Shown here piece by piece: positions 50,353-63,883 of a stretch of 64,000 bases of DNA. This stretch comes from Warburgia ugandensis. Taxonomy: Eukaryota; Streptophyta; Magnoliopsida; Canellales; Canellaceae. Position numbers and translations under genes: made by a program. The notes under the pieces were generated by a model that was not told the DNA's origin, did not search any database, and worked only from the letters and a program-made list of their open reading frames with translations. Location: contig CP141127.1 of NCBI GenBank assembly GCA_035236585.1, positions 68,491,495 to 68,555,494 on the forward strand. Direction: 5' to 3'. Numbering within the stretch: the first letter of the stretch is position 1; every line of letters begins with the position of its first letter.

Positions 50353-53039
50353 TGTGATTTTAAGTTAAACTCGCAAGCACATGAATCAATTGTAGTAATT
50401 CATGTGAGGAGGTTGATCCCATGAGGAATCGAATGGATGTGTGATTAGTGGGTCCTTCCTTAAATTACATAACCCTAGCCCAAGATCATGAGATTTTAAC
50501 CTAAACTAATGATGGAAACTAACCTGCATTAAATTAGAAGCTTTCTAAATTTAGAACTTTCTAAACCTAAACATGAAAACTTTCCTAACTAAACTAACAT
50601 GCAAACTAAACCTAAACAATGATCTAAGTAAGAAATCAAAACATGTAATACTTTTGGAAACAACTAAACGAGTACCATGCATGAAATTAAGTAAGAAGGA
50701 ATGCGTGAAATAAAGTAATAGGATGCATGAGTGGCCATCAAAATATGCATGAACTACAATGCAACTTAGGCTAACATGGAATGTGTAAAACCTAAAGCAT
50801 GGAACTAAGATGCAAACTAATAATAAAATGAATCTATACTAAGATCAAACTACAATTAAACAAGAAACCTAAATGGAAACAATAGCTAATCAAATACTTA
50901 AGAAGAAAGCTGTCAAACTAGCATGCTCATGGTCCATGAAATGGTTCACATGATTCATAGAGTAAACATAGACTAAAATAGATGGACCTATAGCTAACTA
51001 TCGTGCAATTTGATCTAAGCACTTAAAATTCTAAAAGTCTAACTAAATCCTTAGAGAATCAAGCAAACCAATAGTAACAAAGTCTAACATCAAGCACGAA
51101 TCATTCATGATTACTATGTTGCTGGAAATTCTAGCAACATGCTATTTTCAATATCCAAGCATTTAGCACATGAAATCAAGCATTTTAAAAAATATCGTAC
51201 GACATTCAAAACTAAAATACTTAGCTACTGGAAACAAGTAGCAGCAATAAGCCTCAAAGAAATTCATTGATTGAATGCCAAATTACATAAAAAAAAAAAA
51301 AGAAAATAGATGCATAAACATGTATACAATTTATGAAAATTTCTTACTATTTCAAAACATGAAACTTGATTCAACTCAATTATAAAACACCTAAAACTAT
51401 GTCTATCTTTAAGAAGAAAACATGGAATGAAAAGAAGGAAATCAAAGACTCAAGTCACTTGTTTTCTTATCTGTCACTACCAAATAGGAATTAACTTGAT
51501 TCTTTGAGGAATAAGCAAGGAAAACTTAGAAATTGAAGGCAATTATTCATAGTAAAAGACAAGGCAATAAAAGTAAAGCAATAAGGAATTAAAATAGACA
51601 ATGAACTAACCTAAACATTTTTGAAGAAGGAATTAGCCATGAAAACACCTCAATGATGAGGCATGGAAGGGCTGGAGAGAGATGAGTAGCACCCAAGGAG
51701 ATCATTCATCAAAGCAAGGAGGTAAGAAGAGGGTTGAAGGAAAAGGCTGTCCTCTCCAAGGTGGAGGAGATGTCCTCTCCAAGGTAGAGACGTCCTTTTT
51801 TCTTCCGAAAGGGATACCATCAATCCTATATTTTGGGTCTTTTATACTTTTTTCCCATATTTTCTAGTGTAAAGGAAGCATAAGAATGAGATAGGAAGAG
51901 GACTAAATGGCTAGGATTGAAGCATGAGAGCTGCCTAGGGTTTTCTTAAGGAATATCTTCAAGCGGGACAATTTTGGAAGCAAAAAAGTGGGAGACGCCA
52001 TGTTTTTAGGAGGGGATGTCTCCCCCTTTTGAAAATCATTGAAACCCTATGAAAATGGCGAGTTGGGTGGATGGAATGAGGTAAGAAGGAGAAAACAAGG
52101 TGGGAGGAAATGGATGAGTAGGAAAAGATAGGAAAGAGAAGTGAAATGGAGAAAAATGATTGGCTAGGTTGTTTCCTAAGAAGTGGAGATTAGTTGGAAG
52201 GTTTGGATAGGAGTCTAAGAAGGTGAAAGAGTCTTAGAAAGGTATGATTCTTCAATGGAGAGTGAAATTCGTGATGCATCTTAGTGGTGACGTGGAAAGT
52301 GAGAAAAAAGTGTGAAAAACATGAAAAAGCATAAAAAATGAAGGGGTCTCTTCCTATTGGTCCACATGCTACCTTATCCTAGTGAAATTTCCCTTAATTA
52401 TCTTTAAAGTATCCTCATAAATCTCAAGAATAATTCTTTGGATTCTCCTCTAATCATAGTCTTCAATTTAGCTTAGCTCATGTGGCTTTGATGGCTAACT
52501 TTAAGGGCTCCATTGACTTGGCTTCATGGCTGTCCTAGATGGCTCTCTTAGCATAACTTGTTAGCTCAATTACTTAGCGTTGGTGGTTGGCTTGACTCCT
52601 TATCTTGTCACCTTGTTCATGGCTTGAATATGGCTAAGTAGCTTATGTGTAACCTATGCAAAGGTGGTGGACTTTGCATGGCTTGTGCATGGGCAAACTT
52701 TGGTCACCTTTGGTTCCTCTAATTGCATCCATTACTTGTCCTAAAGATGATCTTCATCCTTCGTCTCATGTTGGATTGATGATTTTTAGGCTTGTACTCA
52801 ATCTTTTGATCTTGATCTTTCAACTCTGACAAAAAGTTAAAAACTCTAATTAAATCCTAAAAAAATATGATTAATCACACACTTACCTTTGATTAGTCTC
52901 TAGACCTATAAAATATCAAATTTTTTAGTCAATAGTCAAAATTGAGTGCATTAGAAATTTTGGTAAAAAATCATATTTTATCCCATTAAGTTATAACACA
53001 TGGATAACTAATTGGGTGATTTTTATGCAAAATTAGACA
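50353..53039 (-). repeat. Left arm of giant inverted repeat (LTR-like)
   Basis: Read on the minus strand this arm starts TGTCTAATTTTGC at 53,039 and ends near 50,353 after a 'gtgcttgcgagttt' segment. It matches the right arm throughout. Shared landmarks include 'acccaattagttatccatgtg', a run of 'agccat' and 'aagcca' motifs, 'ggaccaatagga', 'gggggagacatccc'-like and 'catgggatcaacctc'. The 'gggatcgacctc...gtgcttgc' ending resembles the 3' ends of Athila/Tat-type LTRs. No gene is seen in it. Confidence 0.8.
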
Positions 53040-53308
53040 CTTATCACTATTCAACTAAATGAAAAGAATTAACCACTGATTAGAAGCCTTATCCATACAA
53101 GACATTGAAGTACAATTGATCCGCATGCGCATATAAAGATCTATAAGAATCAAGGCCATTCATCCTAGGGTAATCCTATCCAACAATGGAAAAGAAATAA
53201 AGTTTAAGGAAGGTTCACATGTCATAAAGGGATCTTATCCATCCAAGTAAAGGTAGGTACAATGTAAGGGCTTGGATTAAAGTCAATCAAAGAAGAAAAA
53301 CTTATAAG
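53040..53308. other. Spacer between the inverted arms
   Basis: About 270 bases of AT-rich sequence without recognisable features. Confidence 0.6.
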
Positions 53309-55894
53309 AGTTTAATTTTACATAGAAACCACCCAATTAATTATCCATGTGTTACAACTTGTAGGGGAAAATTAGGATTTTTAGACCAAAATTCATAACA
53401 CATGCATTTTTTGACCTAATGAAGCAAAAGTTTGACATTTTGTAGGTCCAGAAGCTAATTCAAGGTAAGTATGTGATTAATTATATTTTTCTAGGATTTA
53501 ATTAGTTTTTTTAACTCTTTTGTAGGAAGTAGAATGAATGCCTAACAACCTATATTGCACTACATAGAATTATTCACAAGTCAAGATCCAGATGAACATT
53601 GAAGGTCAAGATCAAAAGATTGAGTCAAAACATAGGAATCATCAATCCAACATGATATCATGGATGAAGATCATCTGTAGGACCAAAAATGGATGTAATC
53701 AAAGGTGCTAATGGTGGCCAAAGTGGGCCCATGAAGTAAGCCATGCATTCCCACCTCCTTTGCATGGGAGCCACTTAAGCCACCTTAGCCACATAAGCCA
53801 TGAGAGAAGATGGCAAGCTAAACCATTCAAGCCACTCAAGGCAATTTATTGAGCCATAAATTCAAGCCAAGAAAGCTTCCAAGTCAGCCATGAAGCCTAG
53901 CCAATGGAGCTTTCAAAGTTAGCCATCTAAGCCATCAAGCTAAGCTAAATGGAAGGCTAGGGTTGGGTGAAATTCAAGAGGATTAGATATGATATTTTAA
54001 GGGATATTTTGAAGATAATTAAGAAGAATATTATTATGATAAGTTGGCATATGAACCAATAGGATGAGAACCTTACAATTTTGTTGTTTTTCCCACTTTT
54101 TCCCACCTTTTTATCATTGTCCACCTCACCACCAAATACCACCACGAATTTGACTTTTCATTCAAGAATCCTACCATTCCATAACTCTTCCACCTTCCTA
54201 AACTCCCATCCTAACCACCCAAGAAATCCCAAGTCCTTAGGAAATCAATTAGCTAATCAAAAACCTCCATCTCGCCTCACTTTCCTAAGTCTTTCCTACA
54301 ACCCACTTTCCACCCACCTTCTTTTCCTCTTCCCATCTCTTTCCTACCTTATCACCTCACCCATCTTCATAATTTGGAGGAGCTCCAACAATTTTTTGAA
54401 GGGGGAGACCCCCCTTCCTAAAAAGGTACTGTCTCCCACCTACTTCACCTCACAAAGTCCAGCCACCTCCCATCCTTGTTTCCTATTTAAAAACCCTAGC
54501 CTTTCCCTATCTTGGCCATCCAAAATGAGAAGAATTAATTCCCACCACTCATTATTAGGTTACCCTAGAAAAAATAGGAGAAAAACTTATAAAATAGCAC
54601 AAACCTAAGCATTAAGGAGACTTAATTCTCAAAAAAAAAAGACGCTTCCTTCGTTGAGAAAGGAAATGTCCTCTTCCTAGCTCATCATCTTGTCTTTTTT
54701 TCTTTGGATTTCTTTTGTTTGGGTGCTACTATTCTTTTACTAAGAATGAAGCATCTCTTCAAGTTACTCCACGCCTGGTCCTTAGAGTAGTTGCTTCTCA
54801 TTTCAAGGTTGGTTTCCCTTACTTCTTCTCTTATTTACCTTAGGTTTTTTTCATGCTAGTTTCTACCTTGCTTTCTTTTGTTGTTCCTTGCCTTAGAAAC
54901 TAAGATTCATGGTTGGTTTTATTTTGAAGTGAGATCCAAGGGAATTCATTTTGAATCTAGTTTTTCCCTTTACCTTTTAATTTCCTTTTGATTATCTTTT
55001 AGCTTCCATTGAAGCCCATCTTGGTCCTCCTTAGTTTCCATTGTTTATTGCTCATATGCCATAAGTTTTTACCTCAAGATTGTAAGAAGAGGATATGTGA
55101 TTGTTTCTAATCTTGTATGGTGCGCACAACTCCTTGGAGGATGCAAACTCAAATTATATTTTGGAACATGTTCATGGTGAAAATTTTCCATTATGTTACT
55201 TGAATTAAATCTTATGTTCATGGTTGTTTAATATAGATCTTTCATGTTCCATTCTAGCATTCATGTATTGATTTGCATCAAGGAAACACCTTTAAAATTC
55301 ATCGCACAATCCATTGGATTGCACGCATGATTTTGATGGTAATTTCCTTAGGAAGTAGCTTGTTTGATTAAGGTTGCATTGCTATAATTTCATATAGTAC
55401 ATGATAGTTTAGTTCATTCATGATTTTATGATCCTTGCCCATGCTTCATACATGCAAATTTCATAGTTATATTCATGCATAAAGGTCAAGTGCAATACAC
55501 AACTTGTTGTCCATGTTTTGCATGTTCCAATTAGTTTGTTTAATTCATGTTAAGTTTAGTTCTCCATATGCTAAGATTAATTGCATATTAGGATAGTTTA
55601 GTTGTTTCTATTTTTAGTTTAGGAAATTCATCAAATTAGAAAGTTTTCAATTTAAGAAATTTATTTTTAGAAAGTGCATATTTTAGCAAAGTTTTAATTT
55701 TAGAGTAATCTCTTATTCCTTCTATTAATTTTCAATTTCAAATTAAGTTAAAAATCTCTTGAATTTTTGGTAGGTTAGATAATCTAAAGTATAACCACTA
55801 GCATCACATTAGTTCAACTCATCATGGGATCGACCTCGCTAGCATACTATATTGCAAATGATTCAGGTGCTTGCAAGTTTTTATTAAAACAACA
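53309..55894 (+). repeat. Right arm of giant inverted repeat (LTR-like)
   Basis: This is the plus-strand counterpart of 50,353-53,039 and is similarly long. It ends with 'gggatcgacctcgctagc' and 'caggtgcttgcaagtt', an LTR-end signature of Athila/Tat-type elements. Open frame 54,081-54,608 is a pyrimidine-rich stretch with no known match and lacks a counterpart frame in the other arm. Arm ends are placed to within about ten bases. Confidence 0.8.
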
Positions 55895-57720
55895 ACAAAA
55901 CCCTAGCCACGTTTCCTATGTTGCAAAGTCAAACCAAAACCCTTAGAAAAGGAAGATCACAACTATCCAATCTCATCCAAGGGTTCATACATCTTAGGGT
56001 TTCTAAATCACTCACGCAAGCACCCATATTTGTCCCACCCTCCTTACTTTCTAAATATGAAAAATCCTAGATTCCTCCACCAACTTCCCATTTCTTTCAC
56101 TTTTCTCCCCACCAATTTCTTTTCCTTCTTATTCCTTATCTTTTGCTCCTTTTTCCATTTTATTTTCTATCATTTTTCACCTCCACTTTCCTATTTTGAA
56201 ATTCATGCCTCCCACCTTCTCCAATTGCCACTTTCCTATTTTACACTCCCTTTCCTTGACTCCTAAGCTACCTCCTTAATCTTCCTTTTTAATTCTTTCC
56301 TTTCTTCATTCATTACCTTCAACCTTAAGACTTCCCTCTTCTTATTTCTTTTTTCCCTTCCTTCTTATTCTCTTCTGCTCATATCCCACTTCCAAATTTG
56401 AATTTCACACTCCCAACCTACCACCTTATAATTTTCACTTAAAGTCAAACCACCTTCCTTATTCTTCCCTCTTCCTTCTCTATTAAGTAATTGTCTTTCC
56501 TAACCACTCAAATTTACTTTCCTAACCATTGTATCACTTACCTTTCCTTCTCCACTCCACTTTCTTATCTTACCAATGCTCAAACTCAATTCTACATTCT
56601 AAAATAGGAATACCTCTACTTACATTCCTTCCATAAATCACATTCAATCTCCTCTATTCTTTCTTCCTTTGATTTTTTTATCCTAATGATCCATCCCTAG
56701 GGTTTCCTTTCCTAAAAACTTAAAAATAAGAGATAAAAGAAGAAAAATCTTTATCTCTTACCTTTCCCTAGTACATGAAAGTGAAGCCTAGGTGAAATAG
56801 AGGGAGAGTGATCACCTTTGCCCAAGCTCCCACATGATAAAGTTCAATCCTTTGGATAAGACGTAAGGAAGCTCTTCCATCCCCACTTCCCTTTTTTTCT
56901 TTCTTTTTTCCATTATTTCTCATTCCCCCTTCTTTCTTTTCGATTCTTTATCCACCACCCATCTCCCTTAATTTTAAACGCACACCACTGCACTACCTTT
57001 CCAGCCTCTTCACTTTCCTTTGCATTCCTTATCTTCCTAGCCTTCCATCTTTCCTTCATCCTTTCTCTTTCTTTGGTATTTGGAAATAAAGGAAAAGGAA
57101 GAACATCTTCTAATGTTAGTCATGGAATCTTCTAGTTCCTAAAGCATGGTGGACAATTTCATTGGGTTTATGGCATGATAGATTAAGGAGATAAGAAAAC
57201 CTTGGTGATAGATTAGTGTACTTTGGGTTGAATGTAAATGTATAGACACTTGTTGAGCAACATAAAAAGAAGACTATAAATTAGAGTTCAAGCTCGAGAA
57301 ATAACAAGAGGACATGTAAAGAGAATTGTTGAGTGACACAAAGAATGACTCCTATAGTGTCTACTTCAAGGAAGTTTCTATATTTGCTTTATTTTCATTT
57401 CCTTTCTTTATTGTAATCTTTGTAATTCAATCTCCATTAGTGTTGAAAGTAATTTTTGTTTCATAGATAGTTTACTTTCTTTTCTTGCTTTATATTTTAG
57501 TTAGTTTCCTCACTTTAGTTTATTTCCTTCCTTTGGATTAGTTGCTTAGATTAGTCATTTAGTTTAAATTTCTCCCTTTCTTTCCTTGTTGGCTAGGTTT
57601 AAGTAACTTAAGGTTTAAGTAACTGTTGTTTATTAAAGAGTTCTCATGTGATCAACCCATATTTGTCAATTTTATACTTTGATAGAGCCATGTAATTGAG
57701 GTAATTATTAAGACATACCA
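55895..57720 (+). mobile_element. Athila/Tat-like LTR E1, 5' end missing
   Basis: This is a pyrimidine-rich stretch without genes. Its beginning resembles 59,182 onward ('aaaaccctarccac...aagtcaaa.caaaaccc'). It ends with a 'tgtgatcaaccca...attaagacatacca' segment directly before a primer-site-like sequence, the expected layout at the 3' end of a 5' LTR. Its left part is probably lost to the LTR at 53,309-55,894. Confidence 0.6.
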
Positions 57721-57726
57721 AGTTTT

Positions 57727-57747
57727 TGGAGTCATTGCTGGGGACTC
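57727..57747 (+). promoter_or_regulatory. Primer-binding-site-like sequence of E1
   Basis: TGGAGTCATTGCTGGGGACTC follows 'aagttttt'. It is a mutated form of the GC-rich site seen after the 5' LTR of Athila/Tat-type elements, with several probable C-to-T or C-to-A changes. Confidence 0.6.
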
Positions 57748-58559
57748 GCAATGGAGTTCATTAAAAACTAAGTTTCCTTTACACTAATTGTGGTCTTAGG
57801 ATTGCATATAGGATTTTTTTATTTTTTTTGCATACTTTCCTCATTCCTAAAGAATTTGATACTTTCCTTTTTATTTGTGTAGGAATTTGAAGAAGAAAAA
57901 AGATTTGGAGGAAGACCTTAGGAAAGCTTCTTATTGTATTTTTTTTTTTTATTTGAGTGGATTGCAATGAGGACGTGGTTGTAAATTTTTATATTAGATT
58001 CACTCATTTAAAATAAAGGGTTGTAATAATACTTGTCAAGGGTGGGCCATCCTAACCTAGAAGAGGAGGTGGCATGTACATGGAATCACTCTTGTACAAG
58101 AAGACCATTGATAGGCATAGAATTATTACATAGAGTACCTTTATATTTAGCATCTTTTAGCCCTTATTTTATCACAAAGATTACTAATTGGGGTTATTTT
58201 TACATTTTGCAAGATTAAGGTACAATTGTTAAAAAAGTATATTTTTGGCATTCTAAACCCTTAAAAATGGATAATCTAGAGTTCAAGCATCAATATGAGC
58301 CTACCTACCAAATTTAATAAAGTTCAAAAGTTTTGAATGCTGACTGGGTGTTGTTATCATTTTCAACACAATAAAAAAATCATAGAAGCATTGCCAAACC
58401 TTTTTCATGCAAAAGAGGTTATAAATATCAAATATAAGGAGGTATAACATTTATGCATGCATGCATGCATTCCACCGCATTTGGAGAGCATTTAAGTGAA
58501 GCTTGAGAGCCACACACATCAAAGGAAGCATGCATGTGAAGTATACTCAAACTAGGGCA
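57748..58559 (+). other. E1 leader or interior, no gene seen
   Basis: AT-rich sequence. It includes a short ATGC-repeat run at 58,454-58,474. Open frames at 57,779-57,967 and 58,033-58,218 are not recognised. Confidence 0.4.
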
Positions 58560-60651
58560 TGTTGGAGACTAAAATCCCTAACTTTCTCTCTCTAGACTTT
58601 AGAATGAGGACCATCTACATGTGTACCTTGATTTTTCCAGCAAATATAGTTCATCATAATTAAATCCATGTGGAATGAGTATGATTGGTGGAGAAAAATA
58701 AGAAGGGAGGAGAGAGACAAAAAAGGGAAATCTATATTCAATTTTCATCTAAAAAATTCAAGAAAGAGTGGCTGAGATTATTCCACATCCAATACCATTC
58801 TAAAGCAACCAATCAGCATCTATTTGAGTTAGTATTGATGAATGGAAAGAATCGATGCATGAGAGAGAGAAGACTGATCCATGATTAGTAGAGAAAATTT
58901 CTGTGGGCTGCCTACCATTTTCCAAGGAGAAGAAAACGCATTCTCCTGAGGAGAAAATGTGTTTTTATCTAGAATGTGATTGGTTGGAGATAGAGTCAGT
59001 TTGGGTAAGAAAATCTCAATGGAATCCCAGCATTCAATCTATGGCATGTCAATTTGATGGATGAGAAGAAAAGAAGGATTAAACTACATTCTTTTGATTG
59101 GAGAGCTCAAGGAGATCTCTACTGCCTATCCTAGGGTTGAAATAGGATCTAAAGGAATAGAGAAAGATTATAAAAATATAAAACCCTAACCACCTTTTTC
59201 TTGTTGAAAAGTCAAATCAAAACCCTAAATAGGAAACATCTCTACCACTCATTTCAATCCAATGGCTTGCATTCATCTTAAACTCCTAAACTCCAACAAC
59301 ACCAAAAATCCATTCCATGCCTCTCAAATATTTTCCTTCTCATTCCCAATTATTTTGATAGATTTCTCCCCTTCCTTCCTATCCTCTTTTCTTCCCCAGC
59401 TTATCCCCCTTCCCATTTTTTTTTTCATATTTCCTTCCCTGTCCATCTTATCCCCTTTCTTCTTAGCTACATCCTTATCTCCATGGTTTTCACAACTCTC
59501 CCACTCTTTCTAACCTCTTTTCCTTGATTAAATTCCCACCATATATCCTTCATTTTACCCATATGATCTCCACCCTCCATTCCTTTGGGATTCTACTCCA
59601 AAATTCTAAATATAAGGGATTATTAATTCCATTCTCTACTATCCCCATTCCCTCACTCCACAAGTTAGAAGAGAGAAAGAAGGAGGAGAGAACCTACAAG
59701 AGTTCTCAATCCTAAAGGACCATATGAAGTGATCAAAAATAAGGGGAGAACATTCTAAAGGGAGGAACACCCAAGGAGAAGAGAAGAGCTAAGAAAGGCT
59801 TGCTATTTTTCCTCCATCATACTTCTTTTGTTTCATATATTTGTTTCATATTTTTTACACTTTATCTTGGCTTCAAAATCATGACCCTAGATTTCCACCC
59901 CATCCTCTATCAACTACCAAAATATCCATCGATAACTCATTACATATCCCTTGAATTCATTTGTCCCTTTCATACACTATTTTCAATTTTTCTACCCAAT
60001 TATCTAACCTTTCACCACTATTTGATTCTTTTTTCTTTTTATACTTATATTTTCTATATAATATTTGTGAATAAAATATCCACCACATAAGAGACCTCTC
60101 CCCATAATTTGATAAAAAAAATTCCATTCACCCCTTTACGCACCAAATTTCACTTTCATTATCATGCCTTAATCTTTTTTATCTTAGTTTATTTTTCTAA
60201 ATTTTTCTCTTATCTTCTTGATCTGAAATTCATGCCTCTATGCCTCTATGCATCTATCCTATCTTGTATCATTCCATGAATTAATCTCCCCAAGATCTTT
60301 ACATTTACAAGCCTTATTGAATCTCTTTCTCTTTCTTGGTATTACATGTAGAGAACATGTATTTTTGGGTGTAAAATCTCCCTTATGGGTTATGGATGTT
60401 GGGAAAAACCCTAGGCTATTATTGAGTGTCACAACAAGAGTAAGGTTTTATTTGGATGATGAAAATTTTGTGGTAGTATGCGGGATAGTGAAGTTGACCG
60501 AGGAATTCTTTCTAGTGACATAGAGAAGTCTTTTGGTGATTTCATTCGAACCCATAGTTTCCTTTTGCTTTTGTTTACTTGTTTAGTTGTAATCATTTTT
60601 TGTAATTATTTCATTAGTGAAATAAAAATTTCCTTTTATTTGTTAATGATT

Positions 60652-60684
<33 letters not shown>

Positions 60685-61358
60685 TATTCATGCTTCTATT
60701 AGTTGCTATATGTAGTTTAGTTTTATTTTCACTTGATTGTTAAATTGGTTTACTAGGAAATAGAATAAAAATGTGTTAGAATAGGAATTTTTACAATTAA
60801 ATGATTCTAGATTAAAAATTTCATAAACATTAATATTAAATTTAGCACTCTTATTACATGCTTAGTGATTTTTCATGAAGAGGGAAACTAGGTATGGTAA
60901 AAAGAAAGTAAAATACCAAAATCTTTGATAGCCTATGCCTCAAGAAAATAGGCTATGCTTTCAATAAGTGTATTACTAGGCTAGAAAACTAATACAAAGA
61001 AAATCATAAAAAGGGAGAACCAAATGAATTATCTTGAATGTATGAGAAAAATCATGATTCTAATTACTTGAGTAAAAATAATCTAGATAGCTTAATCCTT
61101 AAAATATTTGATTTCTAATATATTGAATTTTTAACTCCTAGGCTTAGGATTAAGAAGTATCATTTTTATGTGTTTTTATGATTTTTAGCATTTTTAGTTA
61201 GTTAATTTAGTTTAAAAATTATTTGTCTAAGTTATAGTAATTAAAATAGGTTCTAACTGGAATTTGTTTATTAATAGAGTCTCTGTGGAATGACCCGTAC
61301 TAGCCATGTTTATGCTAGATTGGAACTGTGCACTTGCTATTATTTTTAAAACATATCA
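58560..61358 (+). mobile_element. Athila/Tat-like LTR E2 (5' boundary tentative)
   Basis: The end is the firmer part. 'gtctctgtggaatgacccgt' is followed by 'gtgcacttgctatta' and 'aaacatatca', the same layout as at E1's end, then a very decayed primer-like 'tttttagaacc'. A possible start is TGTTGGAGACTAAAATCCC near 58,560. The middle is pyrimidine-rich and resembles E1. It contains an AT microsatellite (60,648-60,684). Open frames at 58,685, 59,262, 59,524, 59,800, 60,248 and 60,478 are not recognised. Confidence 0.5.
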
Positions 61359-62185
61359 ACTATTTTTAGAACCTTACTATAAGCTATGTAACTACTTTCC
61401 AATCCCTAGATAAGGTTGCATTGTTAACAAGTTGCATTTGGATGGTGGTAGATAGCATACATAAAGCATTTTTTTACTTATTGCATTCTAGGATTTGCAT
61501 TAGATTTATTGCTTTCCCTACATATTAAGGCATATTTATATGCTTTAAGGTGAATATATGTTGATTGAATTGCGTGTGAATGCTTAAATGAATTAGTAAG
61601 GGTGGCAATCACCCCTACAAAATCAAGGGTGGATGTGATGACCATCCCTTGTCCTTCCTAGGTTAAACATCACCTTATGCATAACCCTAGCCTCAAAATT
61701 TTAATTAAAATCCATCTAGAAGAGACCTTAGTAGTTATCAAGCTCATAGGACACTCTTAGAAGAAGGTGACCTATCGCCACTCCAGTGGCCCCTACTTGA
61801 TTAGCTACGTTGGTATTTAAATGACTAGCTATGCCAACACATTTAATGACTCAGATCATCTATATTTGACTAAGGAGGGTATGAAGTGTTTGATCAAGAT
61901 AGGATCTAACTAGTAAGAATTAGGGCAAGTATGAAAGAGAGGAGATGTTTAGAAGTAACCTAAAAGCTACTTCCCAAGACAATAAAGAAAAATCAACCTT
62001 TCAACTTGTTTTCCATAAGGTTAGAATTTATTGTGTGCCTTTCTTTGTTTGCATGATTTTAGATATAGGTTGCATTGTCTAGCTTCTATCTACCTTAGAC
62101 TAGGTAGAAAAAAAAGGCACTCTTTCATTGTATACAAACTTGTTTTCATTAATACAAAGTTTAGTCAACAAAAAGTTAAGAACTT
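61359..62185 (+). other. E2 leader between LTR and gag
   Basis: About 830 bases without coding sequence, starting with the decayed primer-binding-like sequence. A leader of this size ahead of gag is plausible for the lineage. Confidence 0.5.
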
Positions 62186-63883
62186 ATGAATCAAGTAGAT
62201 TTAGAAACACTTGCCAAAAACATGGGCAATGAAGCTAAGGTTTTAAAAGACTATTTCACATCTATATAATTTAACTCCCCATCATGTTTAGAGTTACCTA
62301 TAACCAATGTAGAATATTTTGAGTTAAAGTAGGGTGTCATCGAACTTCTGCCAACCTTTTATGGTCTAGATAAAGAAGATCCTTATGACCATGTTAAGGA
62401 ATTCCTTGATATATGTGTGTGGCATTTAGATATTGACACTTTTTTTATGACTCTGCTAGGTTGTGGCTATTCCACTTCAAAGGATAAAGTGAAGGCATGG
62501 TTGAATTCATTATAAATAAGACCCATTACTATATGGGAGAAATTAGCTAGGAAATTTCTATATAAATACTTTCCAATCCACAAAACCAATGCCTTCCATA
62601 GAGAAATTCTAAATTTTTAGCAGAAAGAGGATAAATTATTTTATGAATGCTAGGAAAGGTGGAAAGACCTATTGCTTAAGTGTCCACACCATAGTTTTGA
62701 AAAATGGCAACTAATAAAATATTTCTATGAAGGTCTTACCCCTTACCCCAGAGAACCAATGTGCAATTTGATGCCACTAGTGGTGGGACACTCTGGACCA
62801 AGAGTGATGTGGAGGCATGGAACTTCTTTGAAAATTTATCTAAGAATTTTCAACAATGAGATTATTATATTAGAATAGATAGATTTTTGCAACCTCAAAG
62901 AGAAGGTGGCATATATGAGATAGTGTCCACTCTTAACCTATATAACAAATTAGACAAATTGATAAATAGGATGTTTAAGATTGATAATCTCTTACTAAAT
63001 TAGGAGAAGTTGTGTAGGCTAGAGAATCCACTATGCAACATCCACCAGAGGTTTGTTTAATTTGTTTTAATACAACATAGCTTACGTCTTCATTCTCCTC
63101 CAACTCCATATTCCTTGAAATTTTTTTAAAGCATGTGAATGCACTAAATTCATTCCAAAATACTAGTAATAATCCATATCCTGAGGCATAGATTCCTAGA
63201 TGGGCTAAGCATCCCAATTTTTCATGGTCTTAGAATAATCAAAGGGGTCCACTTGGATTTCCTCCATCTCATCAACCTTTCCGTTGAGCTCTCGTTCCAC
63301 AATAGTAACCAACTTCTCAACAACCATTTCCTCCACAACAAAGGAACACAATCTTTAGAAGAAATCTTGAATTTGTTTATGCAAAGTATAAAAGACTACC
63401 ACAATGATGTTAAACAAACAATGAAGACCCACGCTCAATCTATTGTGCAAATGGAGTACCAAATGGGTCCACTTGTTGCTGCACTTTCTAAGAGGGAATA
63501 AGGAAAGTTTCCTAGTCATCCTATGCCCAACCCTAAAGGCTAGAATAAGATTGGAACAACTTCTAGTGAGAGGATATTTCCTAAATAAACTTAGAAAAAA
63601 ATAGATAATCAGGTTGGTTGGACTAAGGACAATGATATCCCTACAAAGAATAGGAAGAGAAAATAGAAGAAATAGCCACCTCTTACTTCTCCTCACCTTA
63701 ATCCTGAACTATATATATTCCAAAGGCTCCATTTCTTGAAATCTTAAAAATGACTAAGAAGGAGAATAATTTTGAAAAGCCAATAGATGTATTTAAATAT
63801 GTTAACATAAATATTCCGTTGCTTAATGCAATCAAGGACACTCCTTCTTATGCCAAATTTCTAAAACATCAAGGACACTCCTT
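62186..63883 (+). pseudogene. Athila/Tat-type gag and start of the gag-protease linker, broken
   Basis: Gag would build the element's virus-like particle. A start codon at 62,186 opens MNQVDLETLAKNMG. After stops, PTFYGLDKEDPYDHVKEFLD (62,350-62,410), KVKAWLNSL (62,485-62,512), ARKFLYKYFP, LLKCPHHSFEKWQLIKYFYE (62,670-62,730) and GLTPYPREPM follow. That series matches the gag core of Athila-related gypsy elements. A later part shows NEFIKPIDV-like and IPLLNAIKDTPSYAKFLK spelling near 63,810-63,865, a motif before the protease. At 63,883 it stops abruptly at LTR sequence. More than ten stops and shifts are present. Athila is more likely than Tat, but I cannot decide firmly. Confidence 0.8.

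Noticed and set aside
54081..54608. 175-codon open frame as a host gene
   Set aside because: It is pyrimidine-rich, has no recognised domain, lies inside an LTR-like arm, and the other arm does not keep the frame.
60541..60551. 'ttcgaaccc' as a tRNA T-loop
   Set aside because: There is no box A or cloverleaf around it.
60248..60702. Two adjoining open frames as a small gene
   Set aside because: They are unrecognised, in different frames and within LTR-like sequence. The second runs into an AT microsatellite.
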